A stretch of DNA of 64,000 nt from NCBI RefSeq assembly GCF_019880385.1, contig NZ_CP082273.1, positions 1,116,001 through 1,180,000 of the forward strand. The letters run 5' to 3'. This DNA comes from Nocardioides coralli. Lineage in GTDB: Bacteria; Actinomycetota; Actinomycetes; Propionibacteriales; Nocardioidaceae. The position numbers were made by a program, and so were the translations under genes. The first letter of the stretch is position 1; every line of letters starts with the position of its first letter. The notes beneath the pieces are model-generated. The model had not been told where the DNA came from. It did not search any database and was given only the letters and a program-made list of their open reading frames with translations. Positions 1 through 8,339 of the stretch are shown here, in pieces.

Positions 1-237
1 GCCCGACGCATCGGCCGCTACCTCGACGCCGATCCGGCCGCGCCGCTGACGCCCGCCGAGGTGCGGCGGCTCGAGGAGCACCTCGCGGTGTGCGAGAAGT
101 GCTCCCGGGTCACCGTGGAGCACAAGGCGCTGCGGCGGGCACTGCACCGCTGGTCGCAGCAGCACCTGCCCGACGAGCAGTCGGTGGCCCGCATGCACGC
201 GGTCCTGGATCGGCTGACCCGGGACGGGACCCGGTGA
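1..237 (+). CDS. Zinc-finger anti-sigma-like protein, C-terminal part
   Basis: The gene enters the window from the left; 78 residues and the stop are visible. An H-x3-C-x2-C motif (HLAVCEKC), preceded by a helix beginning with an RYLD-like sequence, resembles the zinc-binding domain of actinobacterial anti-sigma factors and zf-HC2 proteins. The tail is short and basic with no membrane segment, so a soluble protein is likely. Its stop overlaps the next start by four bases (GTGA), so the two are probably co-translated. A sigma factor gene would be expected just upstream, but that lies outside the window. It could also be a free-standing zf-HC2 protein. Confidence 0.7.
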   Translation, partial: ARRIGRYLDADPAAPLTPAEVRRLEEHLAVCEKCSRVTVEHKALRRALHRWSQQHLPDEQSVARMHAVLDRLTRDGTR

Positions 238-1715
238 GGCCGGCCCACGGAGCGCCCTGGGACCTCCTGGTCGTCGGCGGTGGCACTGCCGGGATCGTCG
301 GCGCCAAGACCGCCGCCGGCTTCGGCGCGCGGGTTCTCCTCGTGGAGCGCGAGCGCACCGGCGGCGACTGCCTGTGGACCGGGTGCGTGCCCTCGAAGGC
401 GCTGCTCGCGGCAGCAGGAGTGGCGGCGACGGTGCGGGACGGCGCGCGGTACGGCGTGCACGCCGGCCGGCCGCGGGTCGACTTCGCGGCCGTCATGGAG
501 CACGTCCGCGGCGCCATCCGCACCATCGCCCCCGTCGACTCGCCTGAGGCGCTCGAGGAGGCCGGCGTGACCGTGTGGACCGGCGACCTGACCTTCACGG
601 GGAGCCAGACCGCCCGCGTGGGGGACCGTGAGATCCGGTTCGACCAGGCGCTCGTCTGCACCGGCTCTGCCCCACAGCTGCCGCCGGTGCCGGGCCTGGA
701 GTCCTGCGACCCGCTCACCAGCGACACCGTCTGGGACCTCGAGCAGCTCCCGGGGCGACTTGCGGTGCTCGGTGGGGGCGCCATCGGCTGCGAGCTCGGA
801 CAGGCCTTCGCGCGACTGGGCGCCGAGGTGGTCGTGGTCGAGGCCGCCGACCGCCTCGTGCCCACGGAGGACCCGGCCGCCTCGGGGGTGGTCGAGGCGG
901 CGCTGGGGCGTGACGGCGTGCGGGTGCTCACCGGCAGCAAGGTCGAGGAGGTGAAGGCCGAGCGCGCGGGCGCGGGCCACCTGCTCCTCGAGGGCGGCGA
1001 CAGCGTGTCCTTCGACCGGCTGCTGGTCGCCACCGGCAGGACGCCACGCACCGACGACCTCGGGCTGGCGGTCGCGGGCGTGCGGGCCGACGAGCGCGGT
1101 CACGTCGAGGTCGACGACCACCTGCGCACCTCCCACCCGCGGATCTGGGCCGCCGGTGACGTCACGGGGCACCCGCAGTTCACCCACCTCGCCGGGGTGC
1201 ACGGCAGCCTGGCCGCCTCCAACGCCGTGCTGGGACTGCGGCGCAGCATCGACCTCGCCACCAACCCGCGGGTCACCTACACCCAACCCGAGGTGGCCGC
1301 GGTGGGCGTCGCCACCGAGCGGGCGGAGCGTGCCGATGACCTGTCGGTGGTCACCTGGGAGCACGCCGAGGTTGACCGTGCGGTGGCCGAGGGCGAGACC
1401 GGTGGCTTCACGCGGATGGTCCTGGACCGGCGAGGACGGATCCTCGGTGCCACCGTGGTCGGCCCGAGGGCGGGGGAGACGGTGGGGGAGCTGACCCTCG
1501 CCGTACGCCACGGGATGCGCACGCGCGACCTGGCCGGGACGACCCACCCCTACCCGACGTGGAACGACGGTCTGTGGCGGGCGGCGGTCGCCGACGTGCG
1601 CTCGCGTCTGCGGCAGGGCGCGCCGGAGCGCGTCACCCGCGCCCTGGTCGCGGCCCGCCGCCGGTGGGTCGGCTCCCGGGCCGCGGCCGCGGCCGGTCAG
1701 GACAGCGCGCGGTAG
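234..1715 (+). CDS. FAD-dependent pyridine nucleotide-disulfide oxidoreductase
   Basis: 493 residues from a GTG start overlapping the previous stop. It has an N-terminal FAD-binding glycine motif (VVGGGTAG, residues 13-20), a redox-active disulfide (Cys46 and Cys51 in GGDCLWTGCVPSK), a central NAD(P)H-binding fold (GGGAIGCELG), a second FAD motif (WAAGDVTG) and a C-terminal dimerisation domain with HPYPT. This is the lipoamide dehydrogenase / mercuric reductase superfamily. It lacks both the N-terminal heavy-metal domain and the vicinal C-terminal cysteines of true MerA, so mercury reduction is unlikely. The substrate is unknown. Co-translation with an anti-sigma-like gene hints at a redox role. 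Its last 19 bases overlap the convergent gene. Confidence 0.85.
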   Translation: MRPAHGAPWDLLVVGGGTAGIVGAKTAAGFGARVLLVERERTGGDCLWTGCVPSKALLAAAGVAATVRDGARYGVHAGRPRVDFAAVMEHVRGAIRTIAPVDSPEALEEAGVTVWTGDLTFTGSQTARVGDREIRFDQALVCTGSAPQLPPVPGLESCDPLTSDTVWDLEQLPGRLAVLGGGAIGCELGQAFARLGAEVVVVEAADRLVPTEDPAASGVVEAALGRDGVRVLTGSKVEEVKAERAGAGHLLLEGGDSVSFDRLLVATGRTPRTDDLGLAVAGVRADERGHVEVDDHLRTSHPRIWAAGDVTGHPQFTHLAGVHGSLAASNAVLGLRRSIDLATNPRVTYTQPEVAAVGVATERAERADDLSVVTWEHAEVDRAVAEGETGGFTRMVLDRRGRILGATVVGPRAGETVGELTLAVRHGMRTRDLAGTTHPYPTWNDGLWRAAVADVRSRLRQGAPERVTRALVAARRRWVGSRAAAAAGQDSAR

Positions 1716-2320
1716 CCCGCCCACGTCCGCTGGGCCGCGCTGGCCAGCACGACGGCGGCCCAGCCGACGGCGAGCTGCCAGGCCCAGAAGGGCAGGAGCA
1801 GCCACAACGCGTGCACGGCGATGGTCTCCGTGCCCTCGGCGAGGCCGCCCAGGAAGGACAGCGAGCGGCCGTCGTCGAGGGTGCGGCCGGTCCGCTCGGC
1901 GATCGAGGAGAACGCGAGGAAGGCCGTGCCGTTGACGTAGTAGGCGAGCAGGACGAGCAGGAACGGCCACCAGGGCGCGTCGTAGGCCGCCGTCACGCCG
2001 ACCGCGACGCCGACCACGCTCGTCCCGTAGACCGCGAAGTCCGCCGTGATGTCGAGGAAGCCTCCCGCATCCGCACCTCCGGGCGTCCTGGCGGCGCGGT
2101 GTCGCGCCAGGGCGCCGTCGAGGCCGTCGACCACCCGCGAGACCAGCCACAGCACCAGGGCGACTCCCCACCACCGGCCGGCGGCGGCCCCCGCGCTCCC
2201 GAGGCCCAGCACCAGTCCGGCCGCGGTGAGTCGGTCGGGGGTGATTCCCGGCCGGTCGATCGCGGCTGCCGCTCCGGCCAGCACCGGGTCGAGCCGCCGC
2301 CGCACACGGGCATCCAGCAT
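1697..2320 (-). CDS. CDP-alcohol phosphatidyltransferase family membrane protein
   Basis: 207 residues. This family transfers a phosphoalcohol onto CDP-diacylglycerol or a related CDP-alcohol at the membrane. The signature is visible as DGLDGALAR followed by GGFLDITAD, giving the expected acidic residues. The spacer between the AR and the glycine is about 13 residues rather than the usual eight or so, and carries a small Gly/Ala-rich insert. Several hydrophobic segments follow. The ATG shares one base with the stop of the upstream gene (TGATG), so the two minus-strand genes are translationally coupled. The alcohol substrate cannot be told from the sequence. Confidence 0.8.
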   Translation of the reverse strand: MLDARVRRRLDPVLAGAAAAIDRPGITPDRLTAAGLVLGLGSAGAAAGRWWGVALVLWLVSRVVDGLDGALARHRAARTPGGADAGGFLDITADFAVYGTSVVGVAVGVTAAYDAPWWPFLLVLLAYYVNGTAFLAFSSIAERTGRTLDDGRSLSFLGGLAEGTETIAVHALWLLLPFWAWQLAVGWAAVVLASAAQRTWAGYRALS

Positions 2321-2997
2321 CAGCGAGCCTCCCCGCGCCCGCGGACCCAGTTGCGCCGGGCGGCGACGGTGCCCAGCACCGTGAGCAGGACCAGCACGGC
2401 CGCGGCGGTGAGGAAGGGCCACGAGGTGGGCGAGGTGCCGTAGCTGCCGAGCGCCACGAAGGCCGCCGTGCCGGGCAGGATGCCGATCCCGGTGCCGATC
2501 ACGTAGTCGCGGTGGCGCAGCCCGGTCAGCCCTGCCGCGTAGTTGATCGCCGTGAAGGGCACCACGGCCACGAGGCGGAGCAGCAGGACCGTCACCAGTC
2601 CGTGCCGGGACAGCAGGGCGTCGAGCTGGGCGACCCGCCCCCCGGAGATGCGCTCCACGGCCGAGCGGCCGAGCAGCCGCCCGAGCCAGAACGACGCCAC
2701 GGCCCCGATCATGGCGCCGAGCCAGACCAGCGCGACGCCGAGGGCCAGCCCGAAGGCGAGCCCGGCGGCGGCGGAGATGACGTGCTTGGGCACCGGGGCG
2801 ATCGTGGAGGCGACGTACACCGCGACGAAGAGGACGGGCGCAGCCCACCCGGCCGACTCGACCCGGTCGCGGAGCTGGTCGGCCGATGGCAGGTCCACGA
2901 CGAGGGCCACGGCGACCGCGGCCGCGACCACGAGCGAGAACGCCGCGAGCCGCAGCCAGGACGATCTCCGGCTGCGTGCGGTCTGCTCGGGGGTCAC
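2320..2997 (-). CDS. TVP38/TMEM64 (VTT domain) family membrane protein
   Basis: 225 residues with about five or six hydrophobic segments. The central block with FWLGRLLGR, LLRLVAVVPF and a Gly/Pro-rich re-entrant-like region is typical of the VTT (DedA/TVP38-like) family, thought to act in lipid movement or membrane homeostasis. The GTG at 2997 was chosen because GAGGAG lies 8-9 nt before it. An ATG 42 bases further upstream has no ribosome binding site. It is coupled to the CDP-alcohol phosphatidyltransferase, suggesting a shared role in lipid metabolism (inference). Confidence 0.8.
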   Translation of the reverse strand: MTPEQTARSRRSSWLRLAAFSLVVAAAVAVALVVDLPSADQLRDRVESAGWAAPVLFVAVYVASTIAPVPKHVISAAAGLAFGLALGVALVWLGAMIGAVASFWLGRLLGRSAVERISGGRVAQLDALLSRHGLVTVLLLRLVAVVPFTAINYAAGLTGLRHRDYVIGTGIGILPGTAAFVALGSYGTSPTSWPFLTAAAVLVLLTVLGTVAARRNWVRGRGEAR

Positions 2998-3146
2998 GGC
3001 CGTGTCTCCTCGGGGGGTGGGGGTGGAACCGGTCTGCATGATGGGAAGGCGGTGAGGGGTCCACCGTGTTCCCGGACCGTCCAACCTGCCCCCTGGCCGT
3101 GGCGGGTCGGGGCCGAGAACCACCACGTCGACCACCAGGAGGCTGC

Positions 3147-4412
3147 GTGCGCCTGCGCTCACGCTCCCGCACCCCCCGACCCCCGCGCCCCCGGCGGGCG
3201 AGCCTGCTGCTGGCCCTGGCGGCGCCGGTGCTGGCCGCGTGCGCGGCACCGGCCGCGACCACCGCCGACACCGACCGGCCGTGGTCGGCGATCGCGGAGG
3301 AGGCTCGAGGGCAGACGGTCTCGCTGTGGATGTGGGGCGGCGACCCCCAGGGCAACGCCTACGTCGACGACGTCCTCGCCCCCGCTGCTGCGGAGCTCGG
3401 TGTGACGCTGCGCCGCGTGCCGGTCGCGGACACCGGTGACGCGGTGAACCGGGTGCTGGCCGAGCGCCAGGCCGGCCGGACCGACGGTGACGTGGACCTG
3501 GTGTGGGTCAACGGCGACAACTTCCGCACCGGTCGGCAGGCCGACGCCTGGTTGTGCGGGTGGACCGACGCCCTCCCCAACCTGGCCCTGACCGATCCCG
3601 AGGACCCGCTCCTGCTCTCCGACTTCGGGGTCCCGGTCGACGGGTGCGAGGCCCCGTGGCACAAGGCGCAGTTCACGCTCGTCTACGACGCCAGCCGGGT
3701 GCCGGACCCGCCGACGACCCTCGAGGGAGTGCTCCAGTGGGCCGAGGACAACCCCGGCCGCTTCACCTACCCGGCGCCGCCGGACTTCACCGGCTCGGTC
3801 TTCGTGCGTCAGGTCCTCTACAGCGTCGCCGGCGGGCCCGGACAGGTGCCGGCGACCTACGACCAGGCCGCCTACGACGAGCTCGCGCCGCAGCTGTGGC
3901 AGCGGTTGCGTGACCTGGCGCCCTCCCTGTGGCGCGGTGGCGCCACCTACCCGCGCGACGTCGCCGCCCTCGACCGCCTCTTCGCCCAGGGCCAGGTCGA
4001 CATGACCATGACCTATGGCCCGGCAACGCTCACCGAGCTGGTGGAGCAGGGCACCTTCCCCCCGAGCACCCGCGTGCTCACCCTCGAGGAGGGCACCGTC
4101 GGCAACGCGAGCTTCCTCGCGATCCCCGCCACCACCGCTGACAGTGCTGGGGCGATGGTCGTGGCCGACCTGGCGCTCTCCCCGGAGCAGCAGGCGGCCA
4201 AGGCCGACCCGGCGACGTGGGGTCAGTTCACGGTGCTCGACCTGGAGCGGCTGTCGCCGCCGGAGCGACGGCGCTTCGCGGAGCTGCCGGAGTCAGCGGT
4301 GGTCCCGCCCTACGCCGAGCTGTCGCGGGGCGCCGACCCCGAGCTGGCCGCCGACTGGGTGGGTCCGCTCGACGATGGCTGGCGGCGCGACGTCCTGGCC
4401 GCGACCCGGTGA
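3147..4412 (+). CDS. ABC transporter substrate-binding lipoprotein, YnjB-like
   Basis: 421 residues. A basic N-terminus, a hydrophobic stretch and a lipobox ending in LAAC (cysteine near residue 31) mark it as a lipoprotein. The mature part has WMWGGDPQGNAYVDD and DLVWVNGDNF blocks that closely resemble the YnjB family, binding components of importers of unknown substrate distantly related to Fe/thiamine/spermidine binders. The GTG start is set by AGGAGG four bases before it and gives a complete signal peptide. It is the first gene of a four-gene importer with overlapping stops and starts. The 149 bases upstream show no riboswitch. Confidence 0.85.
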   Translation: MRLRSRSRTPRPPRPRRASLLLALAAPVLAACAAPAATTADTDRPWSAIAEEARGQTVSLWMWGGDPQGNAYVDDVLAPAAAELGVTLRRVPVADTGDAVNRVLAERQAGRTDGDVDLVWVNGDNFRTGRQADAWLCGWTDALPNLALTDPEDPLLLSDFGVPVDGCEAPWHKAQFTLVYDASRVPDPPTTLEGVLQWAEDNPGRFTYPAPPDFTGSVFVRQVLYSVAGGPGQVPATYDQAAYDELAPQLWQRLRDLAPSLWRGGATYPRDVAALDRLFAQGQVDMTMTYGPATLTELVEQGTFPPSTRVLTLEEGTVGNASFLAIPATTADSAGAMVVADLALSPEQQAAKADPATWGQFTVLDLERLSPPERRRFAELPESAVVPPYAELSRGADPELAADWVGPLDDGWRRDVLAATR

Positions 4413-5278
4413 GCGTCGGGACGGCAGCGGCCCATGACCGCGGCGACCGGTTCCGCGGGATCCTGGCGGTCGGCCCCGCCGTGCTCGTGGTCGTGCTGGT
4501 CGTGGGCACCGGCCTGGTCACGGTGGTGCTGCAGAGCGCGGGGCTGATGCCGCTGGTGGGGCAGCCGCGCCTCTCGGGGGCGGCGTACGCCGGTGCGGCG
4601 GACGAGCTGCTCGACGCCACGGTGCTGTCGCTCGTCATCGCCGGCGCGTCGACGCTGGTGGCTGCCGGCGTCGGCCTGGGCGCAGCGATCCTCCTGGTCG
4701 CCTCCCCGCGTGGTCGCCGGCTGCTGGCCGCGATCGGGAGCGCACCGATCCCGGTCCCGCACCTCGTGGGTGCGGCGTCGGTCGGGCTGCTGCTCATGGA
4801 CGGCGGTCTGCTCGCCCGGTGGCTGGGCATCGCCCCCGACGCGTGGCCGGCCCTGGTCGCGGGTCACTGGCCGACCGCCGTGGTCGTGGAGTACGCCTGG
4901 AAGGAGTCCGCGTTCGTGGCGCTGGTGGTCACGGCGGCGCTGGCCACCCGGATCGCCGGCTACCACGACACCGCGGCCGTCCTCGGCGCCGACCGGTGGG
5001 CGCGGTTCCGGCACGTGACCCTGCCGCTGGCAACACCGGCCCTCGTCGCCGCGTCCGCGATCACGTTCGTCTACACGCTCGGGTCCTACGAGGTCGCCTG
5101 GCTGCTGGGGCCGGTCTACCCCGAGCCGCTGCCGGTGATGGCCTACCGGGTCTTCACCTCGACCGACCTCTCGGCCCGCCCGGAGGCGATGGCGGTCGCT
5201 GCGGTCACGACGACGCTGTCGTTGGCGTCGGTGCTGGTCGCCCTGGCGTGGCTGCGCCGGACGGCGGTGTGGCGATGA
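4409..5278 (+). CDS. ABC transporter permease, YnjC N-terminal-half-like
   Basis: 289 residues with about six membrane segments and a BPD-type permease core. A coupling region with ATRIAGYHDTAAVLGADRW, followed by a conserved glycine/leucine-rich segment, matches the EAA loop that docks onto the ATPase. The GTG start overlaps the stop of the binding-protein gene (GTGA), and its own stop overlaps the next permease (ATGA). In enterobacterial ynjC the two permease modules are one polypeptide; here each module is a separate gene. Confidence 0.85.
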   Translation: MSVGTAAAHDRGDRFRGILAVGPAVLVVVLVVGTGLVTVVLQSAGLMPLVGQPRLSGAAYAGAADELLDATVLSLVIAGASTLVAAGVGLGAAILLVASPRGRRLLAAIGSAPIPVPHLVGAASVGLLLMDGGLLARWLGIAPDAWPALVAGHWPTAVVVEYAWKESAFVALVVTAALATRIAGYHDTAAVLGADRWARFRHVTLPLATPALVAASAITFVYTLGSYEVAWLLGPVYPEPLPVMAYRVFTSTDLSARPEAMAVAAVTTTLSLASVLVALAWLRRTAVWR

Positions 5279-6060
5279 GTGGGATCCGTGTGCTGCGTGC
5301 CGGGGCGGGAATGGCGCTGACGGTGTGGTTCCTGCTGCCGCTGGTGCCGCTGCTGCTGTGGGCCGTCGCCGACACCTGGGACGCGCCGGCGCGGCTGCCT
5401 CAGGACTGGGGCGGGCGGGGGCTGGAGCTCGCGCTCGCCGAGGGAGGGGTGGCCGCCTCCGGCCGTTCGGTCCTGCTGGGCCTGGTCGTGGCCGGTATCG
5501 CGACCCCGCTCGGGGCGGCCGCCGCCCGGGCGCTCGCCCTGCGCACGGCGCCGCTGCCGCGGCTGGTCTCCGTCCTGCTCTTCCTCCCCGTCGCCCTGCC
5601 GCTCTTCGCCGTCGTGCTGGGCATCGACGTCACGCTGCTGCGGTTGCGCGTCCCCGGGCTGGTCGGCATCGTGCTGGTCCTCGTCGTGGTCGCGCTGCCC
5701 TACACGACCTACCTGATGCGGGTCGCCTACGGCGCCTACGACTCCGCCTTCGAGGACGAGGCGCGCACCCTGGGGGCGGCGCCCCGGGCCGTGCGCTGGC
5801 GGGTACGCCGGCCACTGCTGGCGCCCGGGCTGGCCGGGGCGGCCTTCCTCGCCTTCCTCGTCGGCTGGAGCGACTACCTGGTCACGTTGCTCGTCGGCGG
5901 CGGGCGCCTGGTCACCCTGCCGCTGCTGGTCGCCGCGACCGCGTCCGGCACCGGCAACGAGCCGACGGTGGCCGTCCTGTCCCTGGCAGCGGTGCTGCCG
6001 CCCGTGCTCGTGCTGGTCGGCGTGGGGCTCCTGCGCCGCCGCGTAGGAGGAGTGAGATGA
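5275..6060 (+). CDS. ABC transporter permease, YnjC C-terminal-half-like
   Basis: 261 residues with about six membrane segments. The cytoplasmic EAA loop is clear (FEDEARTLGAAPRAVRWRV), followed by the final two helices. The ATG overlaps the preceding TGA, and the stop overlaps the ATPase start, so all four transporter genes appear translationally coupled. Together with the previous gene it would form a heterodimeric membrane channel in place of the single fused YnjC chain. Confidence 0.85.
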   Translation: MSGIRVLRAGAGMALTVWFLLPLVPLLLWAVADTWDAPARLPQDWGGRGLELALAEGGVAASGRSVLLGLVVAGIATPLGAAAARALALRTAPLPRLVSVLLFLPVALPLFAVVLGIDVTLLRLRVPGLVGIVLVLVVVALPYTTYLMRVAYGAYDSAFEDEARTLGAAPRAVRWRVRRPLLAPGLAGAAFLAFLVGWSDYLVTLLVGGGRLVTLPLLVAATASGTGNEPTVAVLSLAAVLPPVLVLVGVGLLRRRVGGVR

Positions 6061-7181
6061 GCGCCGAGCTGTCCCTGCACGCCATCACCCGGGACCACGG
6101 TGACGGCTCGCCGCCCGCGCTCTGCGAGGTCGACCTCACCGTGGGGGCCGGGGCCTGCGCCGCGGTGGTGGGCCCCTCCGGCTCGGGCAAGTCGACGGTG
6201 CTGCGGATCGCCAGCGGGCTGGACCGCCCCGATGCCGGTGACGTGCTGCTCGACGGCCGCAGCGTGCTGGCGGTGCCGGCGGAGCGGCGCCAGGTCGCGC
6301 TGATGCTGCAGCGGCCGTTGCTCTTCCCCCACCTGAGCGTGCTCGACAACGTGGCGTTCCCGGCCCGGGTCGCCGGGGCCTCGCGTCGGGAGGCCCGACG
6401 CGGCGCCGCTGACTACCTCGACCTGGTGCGGCTCGACGGCTACGGCCGGCGCCGGGCCGGTGAGCTGTCCGGCGGGCAGGAGCAGCGGGTGGCCCTGGCA
6501 CGGGCACTCGCCGCCCGGCCCCGGGTGCTGCTGCTCGACGAGCCCTTCAGCGCCCTGGACGTCGCCCTCCGTGCGGAGATGCACGACCTGCTGCGCCACG
6601 TCCGCTCGGTGCTGGAGCCCACCATCGTGCTGGTCACCCACGACCCCGGCGAGGCCGCAGCGCTCGCGGACACGGTGGCGGTCCTCGACGGTGGGCGGGT
6701 CGAGCAGCACGCCGGGGTCGACCTGCTCTACCGCCGGCCGGCGTCCCTGACCGTGGCCCGGATCATGGGCGGCCGGAACGAGGTGCCCGGCGAGGTCCGC
6801 GGAGGGGCCCACCACTCGGTGCTCGGTCGGGTCGCGCTGCCGCCCGACGTGCGCCCGCCGGAGGGAGCCGGGGTGCTCGTGGTGCGCCACGAGTCCGTCG
6901 ACCTGGTGGCGCCGGAGCCGGGCCTCGTCACCGGCCGGGTTGCGGCCACGACGCCGTCAGGCGCCCGCACCCTCGTCGCTGTCGAGGTGTCGGGCCCGGA
7001 CCGGCCCGACCTCCGGCTCCACACGGAGGTACCGCCCGGTCACCCCGTGCGACCGGGCGACCTGGTCGGGCTGCGCATCCCCATCCAGGCCGTGGCGGTC
7101 GTCCCGACCGGGCGCCCCGCGCAGCCGCCGGTCGACGACGCGGAGTCCGGCGGAGTGGTCCTGGCCGGGGAGTCCGGGTGA
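6057..7181 (+). CDS. ABC transporter ATP-binding protein, YnjD-like
   Basis: 374 residues. Walker A (GPSGSGKST), a Q-loop (LMLQRPLLFPH), the ABC signature (LSGGQEQR), Walker B with catalytic Glu (LLLDEPFSALD) and the H-loop (VTHD) are all intact. After about residue 235 there is an extra C-terminal region with a TOBE-like beta fold, as in importer ATPases of the CysA/PotA group. It is longer than E. coli YnjD, which lacks this extension. It should energise the upstream importer; the substrate remains unknown. Confidence 0.88.
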   Translation: MSAELSLHAITRDHGDGSPPALCEVDLTVGAGACAAVVGPSGSGKSTVLRIASGLDRPDAGDVLLDGRSVLAVPAERRQVALMLQRPLLFPHLSVLDNVAFPARVAGASRREARRGAADYLDLVRLDGYGRRRAGELSGGQEQRVALARALAARPRVLLLDEPFSALDVALRAEMHDLLRHVRSVLEPTIVLVTHDPGEAAALADTVAVLDGGRVEQHAGVDLLYRRPASLTVARIMGGRNEVPGEVRGGAHHSVLGRVALPPDVRPPEGAGVLVVRHESVDLVAPEPGLVTGRVAATTPSGARTLVAVEVSGPDRPDLRLHTEVPPGHPVRPGDLVGLRIPIQAVAVVPTGRPAQPPVDDAESGGVVLAGESG

Positions 7182-7214
7182 GGGTCTCCTGCCGTTCCGT
7201 TCCCGGGCCGGGTG

Positions 7215-8294
7215 TCAGGGCCGGGGTCGCAGCTCGTCGCGGTGGGAGGCGACGTCGTCCACGATCGTCGTGATGTTGAGCAGGGTCGTGATCAGCGCGC
7301 CGTAGACCGGCCAGTGCCGGCTGGGCAGCTCCTCGCCGGACAGGTCGCGGGTGAGGCGGTCGAGGTCGGGTCGGACCTGCTCCACCTCGGCGTACGGGTC
7401 GGCGACCCGGCGTCCCACGCGACGCAGCAGGTCGGTCCACCGGTCGCGGAACCCGTCGTCCCAGGCGCGGGCCTCGACCACGGACTCGTCGACCACGCGC
7501 GCGATCGCCCGCGCCTGGGCGACACCCTCCTCGAGGCGGATGAGCAGCTCGGTCTCCTGGTCCACGTCGGCCGTACGGCGGGACCGGCGGCGACGCACGT
7601 TGGCCCACTGGCTCTCCTGGGTGAAGCTCAGGTGCTCCTGCGCACGATCGAGGCGGGCGTCGATGTCCCGCGTCTCCTCGACCCACGCCTGGGTGCCCTC
7701 CCGCGCCATGTCGTGACGCAGCTCGGCCGCCATCCGTTCCAGCAGCCTCCCCAGGTCGAGCACCGCCCGATCCAGGGCGCGCTCGGCGATCCGGTCGTCG
7801 AGCGGGGGCAGCAGCAGCACGTTGACCACGACGCCGACGCCGACACCGATCAGGGTGTCGAGGAACCGGTCGAGCAGGAGGGCCTCCTGGGTGCCGGCGC
7901 CGGAGGTGATGACGAACAGCGCCGTGGTGGCCACCGCGATGCCCTCCTCCTTGATGAGCGGCGTCCGGGCGAGCAGCAGCCCCACCAGCACCGCCGCGCC
8001 GAGGCTGGCCGCGCCGAAGCCCAGGGCCGCCGTGGCCAGGTAGGAGAGGACAATCCCGAGCAGCGTCGCCACCACCGACTGGGCGCCGCGCCAGAACGTG
8101 CGGTAGACGGTGGCGTGGATGGTGAGCAGGGCGGCCCACGCGGCGAGGAAACCCTGCTCCAGCCCGAGCACCCGGACGGCCAGCAGCCAGGCCACGACAG
8201 TCGCGACCACCGCCTTGACCACCTGGAGCAGGTCCGTCTGGACCTCGGGCCGACGCAAGCCGGAGCGGGCTCGGCGCCACCATCGCGACACCAT
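7215..8294 (-). CDS. FUSC / aromatic acid exporter family membrane protein
   Basis: 359 residues. The N-terminal 170 or so contain about six closely packed membrane helices, including VVKAVVATVVAWLLA and the conserved FWRGAQSVVATLLG segment. The remainder is a soluble, charged, helical domain. This is the half-module layout of the fusaric-acid-resistance/YgaH-like exporters, known or predicted to remove aromatic carboxylates. The ATG at 8294 is preferred over a GTG at 8297 because AGGGGG lies four bases upstream and because a seven-codon ORF ends in TGATG exactly here. It is convergent with the ABC importer. Confidence 0.75.
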   Translation of the reverse strand: MVSRWWRRARSGLRRPEVQTDLLQVVKAVVATVVAWLLAVRVLGLEQGFLAAWAALLTIHATVYRTFWRGAQSVVATLLGIVLSYLATAALGFGAASLGAAVLVGLLLARTPLIKEEGIAVATTALFVITSGAGTQEALLLDRFLDTLIGVGVGVVVNVLLLPPLDDRIAERALDRAVLDLGRLLERMAAELRHDMAREGTQAWVEETRDIDARLDRAQEHLSFTQESQWANVRRRRSRRTADVDQETELLIRLEEGVAQARAIARVVDESVVEARAWDDGFRDRWTDLLRRVGRRVADPYAEVEQVRPDLDRLTRDLSGEELPSRHWPVYGALITTLLNITTIVDDVASHRDELRPRP

Positions 8295-8317
8295 CACACC
8301 CCCTGCGGCCGCGTCAT
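8294..8317 (-). promoter_or_regulatory. Possible leaderless seven-codon leader ORF coupled to the exporter
   Basis: A TAGGCT -10 box (8330-8325) is followed after 7 nt by an ATG that opens a reading frame of seven codons (MTRPQGV). Its TGA shares a base with the exporter ATG. Translation of the short frame could feed ribosomes onto the exporter. It may equally be just a 5' leader with a Shine-Dalgarno sequence. Confidence 0.3.
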
Positions 8318-8324
8318 CGGGTCG

Positions 8325-8330
8325 AGCCTA
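8325..8330 (-). promoter_or_regulatory. Candidate -10 box (TAGGCT) for the FUSC exporter transcript
   Basis: TAGGCT lies about 30 bases before the exporter ATG and 7 bases before the short leader ATG. It matches the TAnnnT pattern used repeatedly in this window. Confidence 0.4.
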
Positions 8331-8339
8331 GGGCGCTGG

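Noticed and set aside
234..1715. Mercuric reductase MerA
   Set aside because: No heavy-metal domain at the N-terminus and no C-terminal cysteine pair; only the general disulfide reductase fold is supported.
18..2174. A 718-codon minus-strand open frame, and similar very long antisense frames over katG (10453-13245), kgd (42812-46141 plus) and thrB-rho (56016-58556)
   Set aside because: They lie opposite genes with full family motifs, have Pro/Arg/Ala/Gly-rich translations and no domain, as expected in very GC-rich DNA.
3037..3039. ATG start for the VTT-domain gene
   Set aside because: No ribosome binding site; the GTG at 2997 has GAGGAG at the right distance.
2998..3146. TPP-type riboswitch ahead of the ABC importer
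   Set aside because: No CUGAGA or ACC..GAACC-like core could be seen; the region is only GC-rich.
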